A stretch of 43,576 nucleotides of DNA from Streptomyces sp. CoH27 (GTDB taxonomy: Bacteria; Actinomycetota; Actinomycetes; Streptomycetales; Streptomycetaceae), in NCBI RefSeq assembly GCF_020181035.1, contig NZ_JAIQYY010000003.1, forward strand, positions 143,881-187,456, read 5' to 3'. Below the pieces are notes generated by a model, which worked only from the letters and a program-made list of their open reading frames with translations, was not told where the DNA came from and searched no databases. Positions 32,942-41,431 of the stretch are shown one piece after another (the stretch's first letter is position 1; each line of letters opens with the position of its first letter). Made by a program: the position numbers and the translations under genes.

Positions 32942-33067
32942 CCGGCCGCTCGCCCGCCAAAGCGCTGAAACACTCGCGGTCTAGACTCTCCCCGCAGCGG
33001 CCTGCGCACCGACGAGCTTGGCCGAAAGCGGGCGGAAATCTGCCAAACCCGAAGGGTGTTCGGCGTT

Positions 33068-34195
33068 TTGATACGGATAGATTCAGTCACAAAGCGGTAC
33101 CCGGACGGCACGGTCGCGGTCGACCGGCTGTCGCTGGAGATACCGGACCGCGCGATCACCGTCCTCGTCGGGCCCTCGGGCTGCGGCAAGACGACCACCC
33201 TGCGGATGATCAACCGGATGGTCGAGCCCACCGAGGGCAGCATCCTCCTCGACGGCACCGACATCCGGCAGCAGCCGGTCAACACACTGCGCCGCTCCAT
33301 GGGTTACGTCATCCAGAACGCCGGACTCTTCCAGCACCGCACCATCCTCGACAACATCGCCACCGTGCCCCGCCTGCTCGGCACCCCCAAGCAGCAGGCC
33401 CGCGCCCGCGCCGCCGAACTGATGGCACGGGTCGGCCTCGACGCCTCGCTCGCCAAGCGGTACCCGTACCAGCTCTCGGGCGGCCAGCAGCAGCGCGTCG
33501 GCGTGGCCCGGGCGCTCGCCGCCGATCCGCCGGTGCTGCTGATGGACGAGCCGTTCTCCGCCGTCGACCCCGTGGTGCGCAAGGGACTCCAGGACGAACT
33601 GCTGCGTATCCAGGACGAGTTGGGCAAGACCATCGTCTTCGTCACGCACGACATCGACGAGGCTGTCAAGCTCGGCACGATGGTCGCCGTGCTGCGCACC
33701 GGCGGCCGGCTCGCCCAGTTCGCCCCGCCCGCCGACCTGCTCAGCGCCCCCGCCGACGCCTTCGTGGAGGACTTCCTCGGCGCCGACCGGGGCATCCGCC
33801 GGCTGTCCTTCTTCCCGTCCGCCGAGCTGGAGTTGGAGACCGAGCCGATCGTCGGCATCGACGCCGACGCGGCCGAGTTCACCGCCCGCGCCTCCGCGCC
33901 GTACCTCCTCGTCACCGACGAGGGCGGCAGGCCGCTCGGCTGGGGCGAGCCGGACCGGCTCACCGCCGGGGCCGTCGACCGGGCTCAACTCCTCGACCAC
34001 GGACGCCCGTTCGTGCCCGGCACCGACTCGCTGCGCGCGGCGCTCGACGGTGCCGTGCTCTCGCCGACCGGCTGGGCCGTCGCGGTGGACGGCGAGGGGC
34101 GCGCCCTCGGCGTCGTGTCGCAGCAGGTCATCGGGGAGGCGATCCGGGCGGCCCATGGCCGGGTCGCGGAGCGGACCGAGAAGGCCGGGCGATGA
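33068..34195 (+). CDS. Osmoprotectant/quaternary-amine-type ABC importer ATPase
   Basis: A 375-residue ATPase of the OpuA/OpuC/ProV group. It begins [20 protein letters not shown]; Walker A is [18 protein letters not shown]. The family-specific [20 protein letters not shown], signature [20 protein letters not shown], Walker [14 protein letters not shown] and switch [13 protein letters not shown] follow. A C-terminal region of about 130 residues resembles degenerate CBS-like regulatory units. The TTG at 33068 fits best (MIRIDSV is the usual N-terminus; GAAGGG is 11 nt upstream); a GTG at 33056 has no room for a ribosome site. A TAGACT near 32982 may be its -10. Its stop overlaps the first permease start (ATGA). 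Confidence 0.93.
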   Translation: MIRIDSVTKRYPDGTVAVDRLSLEIPDRAITVLVGPSGCGKTTTLRMINRMVEPTEGSILLDGTDIRQQPVNTLRRSMGYVIQNAGLFQHRTILDNIATVPRLLGTPKQQARARAAELMARVGLDASLAKRYPYQLSGGQQQRVGVARALAADPPVLLMDEPFSAVDPVVRKGLQDELLRIQDELGKTIVFVTHDIDEAVKLGTMVAVLRTGGRLAQFAPPADLLSAPADAFVEDFLGADRGIRRLSFFPSAELELETEPIVGIDADAAEFTARASAPYLLVTDEGGRPLGWGEPDRLTAGAVDRAQLLDHGRPFVPGTDSLRAALDGAVLSPTGWAVAVDGEGRALGVVSQQVIGEAIRAAHGRVAERTEKAGR

Positions 34196-34845
34196 GCGGC
34201 TTCTTCGACCTGCCGAGCGACCTCCAGCACAGCTACCTCGGGCTCGTCGGCCTGCATCTGCGCGAGGCCCTGCTGCCGGTGCTGGCCGGACTGATCGTCT
34301 CGCTGCCCGTCGCCCAGGTGTGCGTGCGCTTCCGCTGGATCTACCCGCCCGTCCTGGGCCTCACCAGCGTCCTCTACTCCATTCCGTCACTGGCCTTCTT
34401 CGTCGTACTCATCGACTACTTCGGCCAGAGCGAGACCACGATCATGATCCCACTCGCGCTCTACAGCCTGGTGGTGCTGGTCCCGGCGATCGTGGACGGC
34501 GTCCGCTCGGTGCCGCCGGAGACCCTGGCCGCCGCCCAGGCCATGGGCTTCGGCCCCGTACGCCGTTATCTCCAGGTCCAACTGCCCATCGCGGTACCCG
34601 CGATCATCGCGGGCCTCAGGGTGGCCACCGTGTCCAGCATCTCCCTGGTCAGCGTCGGCATGCTCATCGGCAACCAGGGCGCCCTCGGCAACATGCTCTG
34701 GGACGCCCAGACCTACCACCGGCCCGCCCTGGCCGTGACGGCGGTCGTGACCATCGGCGTGCTGGGCCTCCTCGCCGACGCGGCTCTGGTCCTCGTCCGC
34801 CGTCTGCTCACTCCCTGGATGCCGAGGAAGGGTGCCGCCCGGTGA
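34192..34845 (+). CDS. Osmoprotectant-type ABC importer permease 1
   Basis: A 217-residue inner-membrane subunit of the OpuCB/ProW type. It has about five to six membrane segments, including LLPVLAGLIVSLPVAQVCV, GLTSVLYSIPSLAFFVVLI and SLVVLVPAIVDGVRSVPPE. The coupling (EAA-like) loop is LAAAQAMGFGPVRRYLQVQLP, and SSISLVSVGMLIGNQGALG is typical of the family. The ATG lies in the ATPase stop, and its own stop overlaps the next permease start (GTGA). Confidence 0.93.
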   Translation: MSGFFDLPSDLQHSYLGLVGLHLREALLPVLAGLIVSLPVAQVCVRFRWIYPPVLGLTSVLYSIPSLAFFVVLIDYFGQSETTIMIPLALYSLVVLVPAIVDGVRSVPPETLAAAQAMGFGPVRRYLQVQLPIAVPAIIAGLRVATVSSISLVSVGMLIGNQGALGNMLWDAQTYHRPALAVTAVVTIGVLGLLADAALVLVRRLLTPWMPRKGAAR

Positions 34846-35510
34846 ACGTCCTCGATTTCGCACGCGCCTTCTTCAGCGACAGTGCCCACTGGCACGGCTA
34901 CGACGGCATCCCCACCCGGTTCGCCGAGCACATCGGGTTCTCGCTCGAAGCCCTCCTGATCTCCGCCGTGATCGGCCTGCCGGTCGGCCTGCTCACCGGC
35001 CACTACGGCCGTGGCGGCAACGCCCTGGCACTGATCGCCACCGCCGGCCGGGCGCTGCCCACCTTCGGCCTGCTGGTGCTGATGTTCATCTGGCTTGGCT
35101 TCGGGCTGGTGCCCGTGATGATCCCCCTGGTGGTGCTCGCCGTACCGCCGATCCTGGTCACCACCTACGAGGCGATCACCTCCGTCGATCCGTCCCCGGT
35201 GGACGCCGCCCGGGGCATGGGCATGTCCGAGGCGCGGGTGCTGTTCCAGGTGGAGGTGCCGGTCGCGCTCCCGCTCATCCTGAGCGGTCTGCGCACCGCG
35301 GCCATCCAGATCGTCTCCACCGCCACCATCGCCGCCTACGTGGGCCGCGGCGGCCTCGGCCGGTACATCATCGACGGCCTCGCCCAGAAGAACTACGAGA
35401 AGGTCGTCGGCGGCGCCTCCCTGGTCGCCGGACTCGCCCTCGTCACCCTGGTGGTGTTCTGGGCGGCGTCCCGGCTCACGGTCTCGCCGGGGGTACGGCG
35501 GAGCAGCTGA
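34842..35510 (+). CDS. Osmoprotectant-type ABC importer permease 2
   Basis: A 222-residue permease paralogous to its neighbour. Segments include LLISAVIGLPVGLLTGHYG, GRALPTFGLLVLMFIWLGFG and VPVMIPLVVLAVPPILVTTY. The coupling loop is AARGMGMSEARVLFQVEVP, and STATIAAYVGRGGLGRYI closes the domain. GTG 34842 overlaps the preceding stop. The two permeases should heterodimerise over an ATPase dimer. The gene ends 3 nt before the convergent cvnD stop. The expected binding-protein gene is displaced to 39754, beyond the conservon. Confidence 0.93.
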   Translation: MNVLDFARAFFSDSAHWHGYDGIPTRFAEHIGFSLEALLISAVIGLPVGLLTGHYGRGGNALALIATAGRALPTFGLLVLMFIWLGFGLVPVMIPLVVLAVPPILVTTYEAITSVDPSPVDAARGMGMSEARVLFQVEVPVALPLILSGLRTAAIQIVSTATIAAYVGRGGLGRYIIDGLAQKNYEKVVGGASLVAGLALVTLVVFWAASRLTVSPGVRRSS

Positions 35511-35513
35511 CCG

Positions 35514-36113
35514 CTACAACTCGGTGCGGGCCAGCGCCATTTCCAGTACGACGAGCAGCGTGTCCCGCACCGAGCCCCGTTCCCGGGCGTCGAACACCAC
35601 CACCGGCACGCCGTCGGAGACATCCAGCGCCCAGCGGACCTCCTCCAGGGAGTGCTCCACCTCGCCGTCGAAGGCGTTGACCGCGACGGCGAACGGGATG
35701 TCCTTGTGCTCGAAGTAGTCGACGGCCGCGTAGCAGTCGTCCAGCCGGCGGGTGTCGACGATGACGAGCCCGCCGACCGCGCCCTCCACGATGTCGTCCC
35801 ACATGAACCCGAACCGCTCCTGCCCGGGCGTACCGAACAGATACAGCTTCAGCGTCGGGTCGACGGTGATGCACCCGAAGTCCATCGCCACGGTGGTGGT
35901 CGTCTTGCGCGGCGTGTGCGTGAGGTCGTCCACGCCCGCCGCGACCTCGGTGATCGACGCCTCGGTGGTCAGCGGCTCGATCTCGGAGATCGCGCCGACC
36001 GCGGTGGTCTTGCCCACGCCGAAGCCGCCCGCGATCACCATCTTCACCGGCAGCGGCGGCCGTACGGCGGCGGGTGCGGCCGCGCCGCGCGCGAGCGGTT
36101 CAGTCGGTGTCAC
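35514..36113 (-). CDS. cvnD: Conservon GTPase-like ATP/GTP-binding protein
   Basis: A 199-residue small G-protein of the CvnD family. P-loop: KMVIAGGFGVGKTTAVGAIS (about residues 24-43). Switch region: EASITEVAAGVDD and RKTTTTVAMDFGCI. The G3 motif is FGTPGQERF, and the base-recognition-like AVNAFDGE is near residue 150. CvnD resembles eukaryotic Ras-type GTPases and works with CvnA-C as a membrane-associated signalling complex. GTG 36113 has GAGGGG 7 nt upstream and starts 14 nt inside the cvnC frame end, so they are coupled. It is convergent with the ABC permease. Confidence 0.95.
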   Translation of the reverse strand: MTPTEPLARGAAAPAAVRPPLPVKMVIAGGFGVGKTTAVGAISEIEPLTTEASITEVAAGVDDLTHTPRKTTTTVAMDFGCITVDPTLKLYLFGTPGQERFGFMWDDIVEGAVGGLVIVDTRRLDDCYAAVDYFEHKDIPFAVAVNAFDGEVEHSLEEVRWALDVSDGVPVVVFDARERGSVRDTLLVVLEMALARTEL

Positions 36114-36510
36114 TCGGTACCCCTCGGGAGTCGGGAATGGCCCGCAGGCCGTCGATGAGCCTGCGCAGGACGGACGCGTCACGGGTAGCGCCCGCGTCGG
36201 GCACGTACACCGCCAACTGCCCCGCCTCGCGCAGGTCTTCGGCCAGGACGCGGACCACGTTCAGATGCAGCCGCAGCCGGGCCGCGAGCTCCGCGAGGGA
36301 CTGCGGCAGCCGGCAGGCGGCGACGATGTCGTGCTGCTCGAAGGAGAGCCCGGCGAGCGCTTCGAGCCCCTCGGAGGTGGCCACCACCTGGGTCTCCAGG
36401 GGCAGCGCCCGGCCGGAACCGGCGTCCGCGACCCGGCCCGCGGTGACCAGGAACGGCCGTACGGCGGGGGCGGGGCCGACGGAGTCGGGGCCCGGGATGC
36501 CGTCCGCCAT
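36100..36510 (-). CDS. cvnC: Conservon DUF742 protein
   Basis: A 136-residue DUF742 protein. Typical stretches are VRPFLVTAGRVADAGSGRAL, the LETQVVATSEGLEALAGLSF segment, and the winged-helix-like IVAACRLPQSLAELAARLRL, then HLNVVRVLAEDLREAGQLAV. It is one of the four conserved products of the cvn operon; its exact contribution is unknown. It follows cvnB by 35 nt and overlaps cvnD. Confidence 0.95.
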   Translation of the reverse strand: MADGIPGPDSVGPAPAVRPFLVTAGRVADAGSGRALPLETQVVATSEGLEALAGLSFEQHDIVAACRLPQSLAELAARLRLHLNVVRVLAEDLREAGQLAVYVPDAGATRDASVLRRLIDGLRAIPDSRGVPSDTD

Positions 36511-36545
36511 GTGGGGACCCTGCGCTTTCTCTGCGGGACGGTGCG

Positions 36546-37022
36546 TCAGCGGGCCGACGCGGTGCCGACGCTGTTCTTCAGCTCCAGCACCAGCTGCGGG
36601 CTGAGCGCGGCACCGGCGCGGTTGGCGAACAGGGTCATCTCGTAGGCGATGTTGCCGAGCTTGGCCTCCTTGTCGGTGACGACACCGAGCACGGCGCCGC
36701 TGCCGATCGCGGAGACGATCACATGGCCGCCCTCCAGATCGATGATGACCTTGTTGAGGCCGCCCAGGCCGTAGTTCCCGGACGCACCCGCGGCGAGGCT
36801 GGTGATACCGGACACGATGGCCGCGAGCCGCTCGGAGTCGGCGTGCTCCCGCAGCTCCGACACCGCGATCAGCAGGCCGTCGGAGGACACAGCGATCGCG
36901 TCCACCACGCCGGCGGTCTCGGTCGCGAAGCGGTTCAGCAGCCAGGTGAAGTCGGCCGCAGCCGCCTGCAGATCGGCCGACGTGCCGCTGCCCGTAGGGG
37001 TGTCATCAGTCGACGTGCTCAA
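36546..37022 (-). CDS. cvnB: Conservon roadblock/LC7 protein
   Basis: A 158-residue roadblock/LC7-fold protein, similar to MglB-type regulators of small GTPases. DFTWLLNRFATETAGVVDAI, VSSDGLLIAVSE and RLAAIVSGITSLAAGASG are followed by VIIDLEGGHVIVSAIGSGAV and LGVVTDKEAKLGNIAYEM. It probably modulates CvnD. The start is TTG at 37022, with AAGGAG 7 nt upstream, overlapping the cvnA stop as TTGA. Confidence 0.94.
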   Translation of the reverse strand: MSTSTDDTPTGSGTSADLQAAAADFTWLLNRFATETAGVVDAIAVSSDGLLIAVSELREHADSERLAAIVSGITSLAAGASGNYGLGGLNKVIIDLEGGHVIVSAIGSGAVLGVVTDKEAKLGNIAYEMTLFANRAGAALSPQLVLELKNSVGTASAR

Positions 37023-39520
37023 CTCTCGGCTCCTTCGGGGAGGGGGGTGTGCGGAGGACGGGGGTGGTTGCCGGTGTCGCGGTGGGCTCGGGCGACGGCC
37101 GCCTCGAACTCCTCCAGTGCGGTGCGCTCGGCCTCCGCGTCGCGGGTGCGGGCCGCCTGGGGCACGGCGTGCGCCGCGCCGGTGGTCGTGGCGAGCGTGG
37201 CACCGCGGACGCGGCGGCGCAGGGGGCGGGCGGCGCCGCGAGCGGTCGGGCCGGCCGGGGCCGGTTCCGTGCGGGCGTCGGTGTCCGCTGCCGTTGCTGT
37301 GGTGCGCGGGCCGGCCTCCGACGGCGGTTGACCGGACGGCGTCTGATCCGACGGCGGCTCGCGGCGTGGGACCCGGCGGGGGAGCGGGGTGTCGGGGTCC
37401 GGGGAGGTGGTGGTGTGCGCAGTGGGGACCGAGGGCAGGGGGTTCGTGGCGGGGTCGGAGCGGTCCGGTGTGTCTGCGGCGGGTGCCGTCCGTGCGGGGG
37501 TCGGTCCGCCCGGTGTCGCCGAGTCGGCCGGGGCCACGGTGACCGGCGTACCGGGCAGCGGGCTCAGGGTCAGCAGGAGCGCGGCCGGCAGGGTCACCTC
37601 CGCCGTGACGCCGCCGCCCGGCGTCCGGGTCAGCTCGACGCCGATCTCCCAGCGGCGGGCCAGCGCGCCCACCACGAACAGGCCGAGCACCTTGGTCGGC
37701 ACCAGGTCCAGCCGCTCGCGGCGGATCAGCCGGGCGTTCTCCTCGGCGAGCCGCTCGGCGCTCATCCCGAGTCCGTGGTCGGTGACGACGACGTGGGCGC
37801 CGTCGCCGCCCGAGCGGACGGTCACCTCCACCGGGCTGCCCTCGGGCGAGAACGACACGGCGTTCTCCAGGAGTTCGGCCAGCATCAGCGTGAGGTCGCC
37901 GATGATGTCCGGCTCGACCATGGTGTCGGAGGCTGCGTACAGCCGTACCCGCTGATACCCCTCGATCTGCCCGAGTGCGGCCCGGACCACGTTGGACAGC
38001 GTGGTCGGCTCCCCGTCCAGCACGGTCTCGCGGATGCCGGCCAGCAGCATCATGCTGTCGGCGTTGCGGCGCAGTCGTACGGCGATGTGGTCGATGGAGT
38101 ACAGGCGTTCCAGCAGGGCCGGATCCGTCTCACCGCGCTCCACCGCGTCGATCAGGGCGAGTTGACGTGCCGTCAGGTTGCTGACGCGGCGCCCCACGTT
38201 GCCGAACATCTCGGCGGTGTTGCGGCGGCTGAGCACCTGCCGCTCCAGCAGCGCACCGGCGGTGGTCTGCACCCGGTTGAACGCCTCGGCCAGCTCGCCG
38301 ATCTCGTCGCGCGCCGTGACCGGCACGTCCCGCAGCCGGGGTGGCCCCTCGTCCTCGGCGTCGTCGTCCGCGACCCGCGCCAGCTCGCGCCCGGCCACCT
38401 CGGCGACCTCCCGCGCGGCCCCGGTGAGCGCCTGCACGGGCCGGACCACCGAGCGGCGCACCAGCACGGCGAAGGCGATCCACAGCGCGAACGCGAGCAG
38501 CGCGCCACCCAGCAGCAGCTCGGCCCGCCAGCGCGCGGAACCGGCCGCCTCCTCGGCTTGGTCGGCGATCTCACCGATCAGCCCGGTGGTGATCTTCAGC
38601 CGGGCGTCGGCCTGTTCGGTATAGGTCGGGTAGTTGCCCAGCGCGGTCTGCATCGCCTGCCGGATCTCCTCCTGGCCGTTGGCCTGGAGCTGTCCGACGT
38701 CCACCTGCAACTCGGCGTAGGACTGGGCGATGGTGCGCTGCGCCGGGGTGTGCTCGATGCCGGCCAGCCGCTCGGCCTGTGCGTCGGTGGCGAATCGGGT
38801 GAAGCGGTTGGCCTGGTGGCTGTAGAGGTCGTAGGCGCCGACCGCGTTGGTGAACTCGATCAGCGCGTTGGTGTCGCCCGTCGTCGCGGCGAACACATTG
38901 GTCTCGAAGGCGCCGTGGGCCGCGTCCGCGCGCAGCAGCGAGTCCAGCAGGTTGCCCGTGAAAGTGGCGGCGAGGTCCGCGTTGCGGTCCAGACCGAGCC
39001 CGTCGATCACGCCCTGGGCGGCCCGGGCGTAGGCCGGGTCGATGTTGTCGGCGGGCATGTACGACTGCTCGACCGAGAGGCGCAGGCTGGACAGGCCCTC
39101 AACCTCGCGCAGCCCTTGCGCCTCACCGGCGGGCAGCCGGTCGCCGAAGACCTCGCGGACCTTGGCCACCTGGGCGTCGACCGCGTCCTGGGACTCGTCG
39201 TAGGCCGACGTCGAGGACTGGGTGTACCCGGCCTCGTAGTTCGCCGACAGCAGGATCGCCTGCTGGTGTTCGGCCTCCACCCGCTCCACCAGCCGCGCCA
39301 CCTGCGCGCTGTCCCGTACCAGCCGGGCCGCCGAGGACGCGCTGTTCCACTCCTGCACCAGATCGGTGAAGACGTAGGACAGCAGGACGGCGATGACTGC
39401 CAGTGGGATGCCGACCAGCAGGTTCAGCTTGCGCCTGAAGGGCCAGCGGTCCGCGAAATCGCTTGCTCCGCTCCGTGCAGGGGCGTGCCGGGCGGGCGCG
39501 TCCACCTCGTTCGTGGACAC
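37019..39520 (-). CDS. cvnA: Conservon sensor histidine kinase-like protein with NIT-type sensor
   Basis: An 833-residue membrane protein. TM1 lies at about residues 32-52 (LNLLVGIPLAVIAVLLSYVF). A long extracytoplasmic all-helical domain to about 325 resembles the nitrate/nitrite-sensing (NIT) module. TM2 is AELLLGGALLAFALWIAFAV, then a HAMP-type linker. The dimerisation region contains SIDHIAVRLRRNADSMMLLA in place of a standard HisKA. The HATPase carries LMLAELLENAVSFSPEGSPV and VTDHGLGMSAERLAEEN. The last 200 residues are Pro/Arg/Thr-rich and probably disordered. GTG 39520 has AAGGAGG 5 nt upstream. It heads the cvnABCD operon and faces away from the binding-protein gene. Confidence 0.94.
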   Translation of the reverse strand: MSTNEVDAPARHAPARSGASDFADRWPFRRKLNLLVGIPLAVIAVLLSYVFTDLVQEWNSASSAARLVRDSAQVARLVERVEAEHQQAILLSANYEAGYTQSSTSAYDESQDAVDAQVAKVREVFGDRLPAGEAQGLREVEGLSSLRLSVEQSYMPADNIDPAYARAAQGVIDGLGLDRNADLAATFTGNLLDSLLRADAAHGAFETNVFAATTGDTNALIEFTNAVGAYDLYSHQANRFTRFATDAQAERLAGIEHTPAQRTIAQSYAELQVDVGQLQANGQEEIRQAMQTALGNYPTYTEQADARLKITTGLIGEIADQAEEAAGSARWRAELLLGGALLAFALWIAFAVLVRRSVVRPVQALTGAAREVAEVAGRELARVADDDAEDEGPPRLRDVPVTARDEIGELAEAFNRVQTTAGALLERQVLSRRNTAEMFGNVGRRVSNLTARQLALIDAVERGETDPALLERLYSIDHIAVRLRRNADSMMLLAGIRETVLDGEPTTLSNVVRAALGQIEGYQRVRLYAASDTMVEPDIIGDLTLMLAELLENAVSFSPEGSPVEVTVRSGGDGAHVVVTDHGLGMSAERLAEENARLIRRERLDLVPTKVLGLFVVGALARRWEIGVELTRTPGGGVTAEVTLPAALLLTLSPLPGTPVTVAPADSATPGGPTPARTAPAADTPDRSDPATNPLPSVPTAHTTTSPDPDTPLPRRVPRREPPSDQTPSGQPPSEAGPRTTATAADTDARTEPAPAGPTARGAARPLRRRVRGATLATTTGAAHAVPQAARTRDAEAERTALEEFEAAVARAHRDTGNHPRPPHTPLPEGAES

Positions 39521-39753
39521 ACGGGCCTCCTTCTCAGGTGTGTTTCCGAACACCGAAGCGGGCCCCGTGCACCGCCGTGGCCGAATACCAACGGTCCCGA
39601 GAATATCGTCTTCTTGAAGGATCAATCGGCGCGCCGCGCATCACGAATCCATGACGAAGACAGCGCTCTCTGCGCACAACTGGCGGAAGATCGAGTCCAA
39701 TCGGTGATCTGTTTCCCTTGACTGACCGAGAACAGGCTGGATTGGATCGTCGG
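39521..39753. promoter_or_regulatory. Divergent regulatory region between cvnA and the binding-protein gene
   Basis: For the plus strand, TTGACT (39718-39723), an 18-nt spacer and TTGGAT (39742-39747) place transcription start at or next to GTG 39754, implying a leaderless message. The cvnA side has a strong ribosome site at about 39526-39532, and AT-richer sequence near 39599-39620 may hold its promoter. Confidence 0.5.
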
Positions 39754-40719
39754 GTGACTTACACCCACCGCATCAGCAGGTCCATCCGAAGGAACCGAGG
39801 CGCGGCGGCCGTCGCACTCGTGGCGGCGACGGCTCTGCTGGCGGGCTGTGCTTCCAAGGATGACAAGTCGGGCAGCAACCCCCTCACGGACGACGGCAAG
39901 GCGAGCGGCGACACCGTCGTCGTCGGCTCCAACAACTTCCCGGAGAGCACCCTGCTCGCCGACATCTACGGCGAGGCGCTCAAGGCCAAGGGCGTCAAGG
40001 TCACGTACAAGCCGAACATCGGCAGCCGCGAGACCACCTACGGGCTGATCAAGAACGGCGCCATCAAGGTGCTGCCCGAGTACAACGGCGCACTGCTGGC
40101 CTACCTCGACCCGAAGGCCGGGCCGACCACGGCCGAGGCCACCACGACGGCCATCGAGGCCAAGCTGGCCTCGACGCTGACCCTGCTCAAGCCCGCGGCT
40201 GCGCAGTCCAAGGACTCGGTCACGCTCAACGCGGCCACCGCGAAGAAGTACAGCCTGACCGAGAAGTCCACCATCGCCGATCTGAAGGGCATCGCGCCGG
40301 ACCTGGTCCTCGGCGCCTCGCCGGAGTTCCAGACCCGGCAGCAGGGACTGGTGGGCCTGAAGTCCGTCTACGGCCTGGAGTTCAAGTCCTTCCGGGCGCT
40401 GGACGCCGGCGGTCCGCTCACCCAGGCGGCGCTGCAGAAGGACGCCGTGCAGGCCGCGGACATCTTCACCACGGACCCGACCATCTCCAAGGAGAACTTC
40501 GTCGTCCTGCAGGACCCGAAGAACCTCTTCGGCTTCGAGAACGTCCAGCCGCTCGTCTACAAGGGCGCCCTGTCCCAGAAGGGCGTCGACGCGCTCAACG
40601 CGGTCTCGGCCAAGCTCGACACCGCGACCCTGCTGGAGCTGGACACCCAGGTGCAGGCCCAGAACAAGGACCCGCTGGACGTCGCCAAGGCCTGGCTGCA
40701 GTCCGCCGGTCTCGTCTGA
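39754..40719 (+). CDS. Osmoprotectant/quaternary-amine-type ABC importer binding lipoprotein
   Basis: A 321-residue lipoprotein. Twin-Arg-free signal with lipobox VAATALLAGC, then the OpuC/ProX-type binding fold: TVVVGSNNFPESTLLADIYG, EALKAKGVKVTYKPNIGSRE, LPEYNGALLAYLD, LKGIAPDLVLGASPEFQTRQ, VQAADIFTTDPTISKENFV and FGFENVQPLVYKGAL. Tyr and Asp residues in these segments could form the cage for a quaternary ammonium such as glycine betaine, choline or ergothioneine; the ligand is not predictable here. GTG 39754 is chosen over TTG 39718, which looks like the -35. It is evidently the partner of the ATPase/permease genes 4 kb upstream. Confidence 0.93.
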   Translation: MTYTHRISRSIRRNRGAAAVALVAATALLAGCASKDDKSGSNPLTDDGKASGDTVVVGSNNFPESTLLADIYGEALKAKGVKVTYKPNIGSRETTYGLIKNGAIKVLPEYNGALLAYLDPKAGPTTAEATTTAIEAKLASTLTLLKPAAAQSKDSVTLNAATAKKYSLTEKSTIADLKGIAPDLVLGASPEFQTRQQGLVGLKSVYGLEFKSFRALDAGGPLTQAALQKDAVQAADIFTTDPTISKENFVVLQDPKNLFGFENVQPLVYKGALSQKGVDALNAVSAKLDTATLLELDTQVQAQNKDPLDVAKAWLQSAGLV

Positions 40720-40729
40720 CGCCAGGCAT

Positions 40730-40776
40730 GGGCGAGGGCACGGCCGAGGCCGTCGGGCGTGCCCCCGCCCTCGCCC
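40730..40776. terminator. Bidirectional terminator between the binding protein and terB-like gene
   Basis: Outer arms GGGCGAGGGC (40730-40739) and GCCCTCGCCC (40767-40776). Inside them, GGGCACG/CGTGCCC and ACGGCC-GA-GGCCGT can also pair. It lies in the 69-nt gap between convergent stops. Confidence 0.8.
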
Positions 40777-40788
40777 GTCCGGTACGGC

Positions 40789-41244
40789 TCAGAGGTCGAA
40801 CTCGTGCGGCGGCAGATCCAGCGTGAAGCATGCCTCGCGCACCACGGCCTGCTCGGTCTTGTCGAAGTCGCCGTCCGCGCCACCGATCACGATGCCGATC
40901 TGGATGACGGCCCGTGCCTCGGCCGGCTTCTTCTTCGCCTTGGCGATCTCCTGCAGGACGCTCACCTTGCCGAAGGCGAAGTCGGCCGTCAGCTTGTTCA
41001 GATTCTCCTCGAAGCGGCGCCGCAGGTCGTCCGCGGGGAAGTTCTGCAACACCTCGTTCGTCGCGATGAGCTGAGCCACCCGCTGCCGCTCCGACGGGTC
41101 GACAGTTCCGTCGGCCGCGGCCACGAGCGCGCACATCGCCATGCTCGCGTCCCGGAAGGCACCGCTCTTCAGGTCGTTCTTCTTCGCCGTCAACTGGGTC
41201 TGCATCTGCGACGCCGACTCCTTGATGCGGTCCCACAGGGCCAT
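40789..41244 (-). CDS. TerB family tellurite-resistance-like protein
   Basis: A 151-residue soluble helical protein of the TerB fold. Repeated acidic motifs AMCALVAAADGTVDPSERQR and IGIVIGGADGDFDKTEQAVV are its DxD-type metal-binding turns. LKSGAFRDASMAMCALV is near the N-terminus and LDLPPHEFDL ends it. TerB proteins are membrane-associated partners of TerC and TerD; Streptomyces has several isolated copies. No other ter gene is in view. ATG 41244 is preceded by GAGGAG. It is divergent from the ArsR-type gene, with an inverted repeat between. Confidence 0.93.
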   Translation of the reverse strand: MALWDRIKESASQMQTQLTAKKNDLKSGAFRDASMAMCALVAAADGTVDPSERQRVAQLIATNEVLQNFPADDLRRRFEENLNKLTADFAFGKVSVLQEIAKAKKKPAEARAVIQIGIVIGGADGDFDKTEQAVVREACFTLDLPPHEFDL

Positions 41245-41294
41245 GCGCACTCCTCGTGTCCGACCGCCGGGCGCCACGGCACACCGGCGACAAC

Positions 41295-41312
41295 TTCTAC
41301 AACACCGTAGAA
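41295..41312. promoter_or_regulatory. Inverted repeat TTCTAC-N6-GTAGAA between terB-like and arsR-like genes
   Basis: A perfect 6-bp dyad with a 6-nt spacer (AACACC), 50 nt upstream of the TerB start and 120 nt upstream of the ArsR-type start. It could be an operator for the regulator or part of either promoter; the motif is AT-richer than its surroundings. Confidence 0.5.
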
Positions 41313-41431
41313 ACTCATGGGACGGCCGGGAAGTTCCGGCCCGCCTAAACTGAATCCTGGTACCTAGACTGAATCCCCGTACGGGGGGACCGAACCCAGG
41401 ACGACGCAGCGGACAGCAGAGGAAGGCGACA

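Noticed and set aside
39718..39753. TTG at 39718 as the start of the binding-protein gene
   Set aside because: It coincides with a -35-like TTGACT and would add residues before a good signal peptide without any ribosome site.
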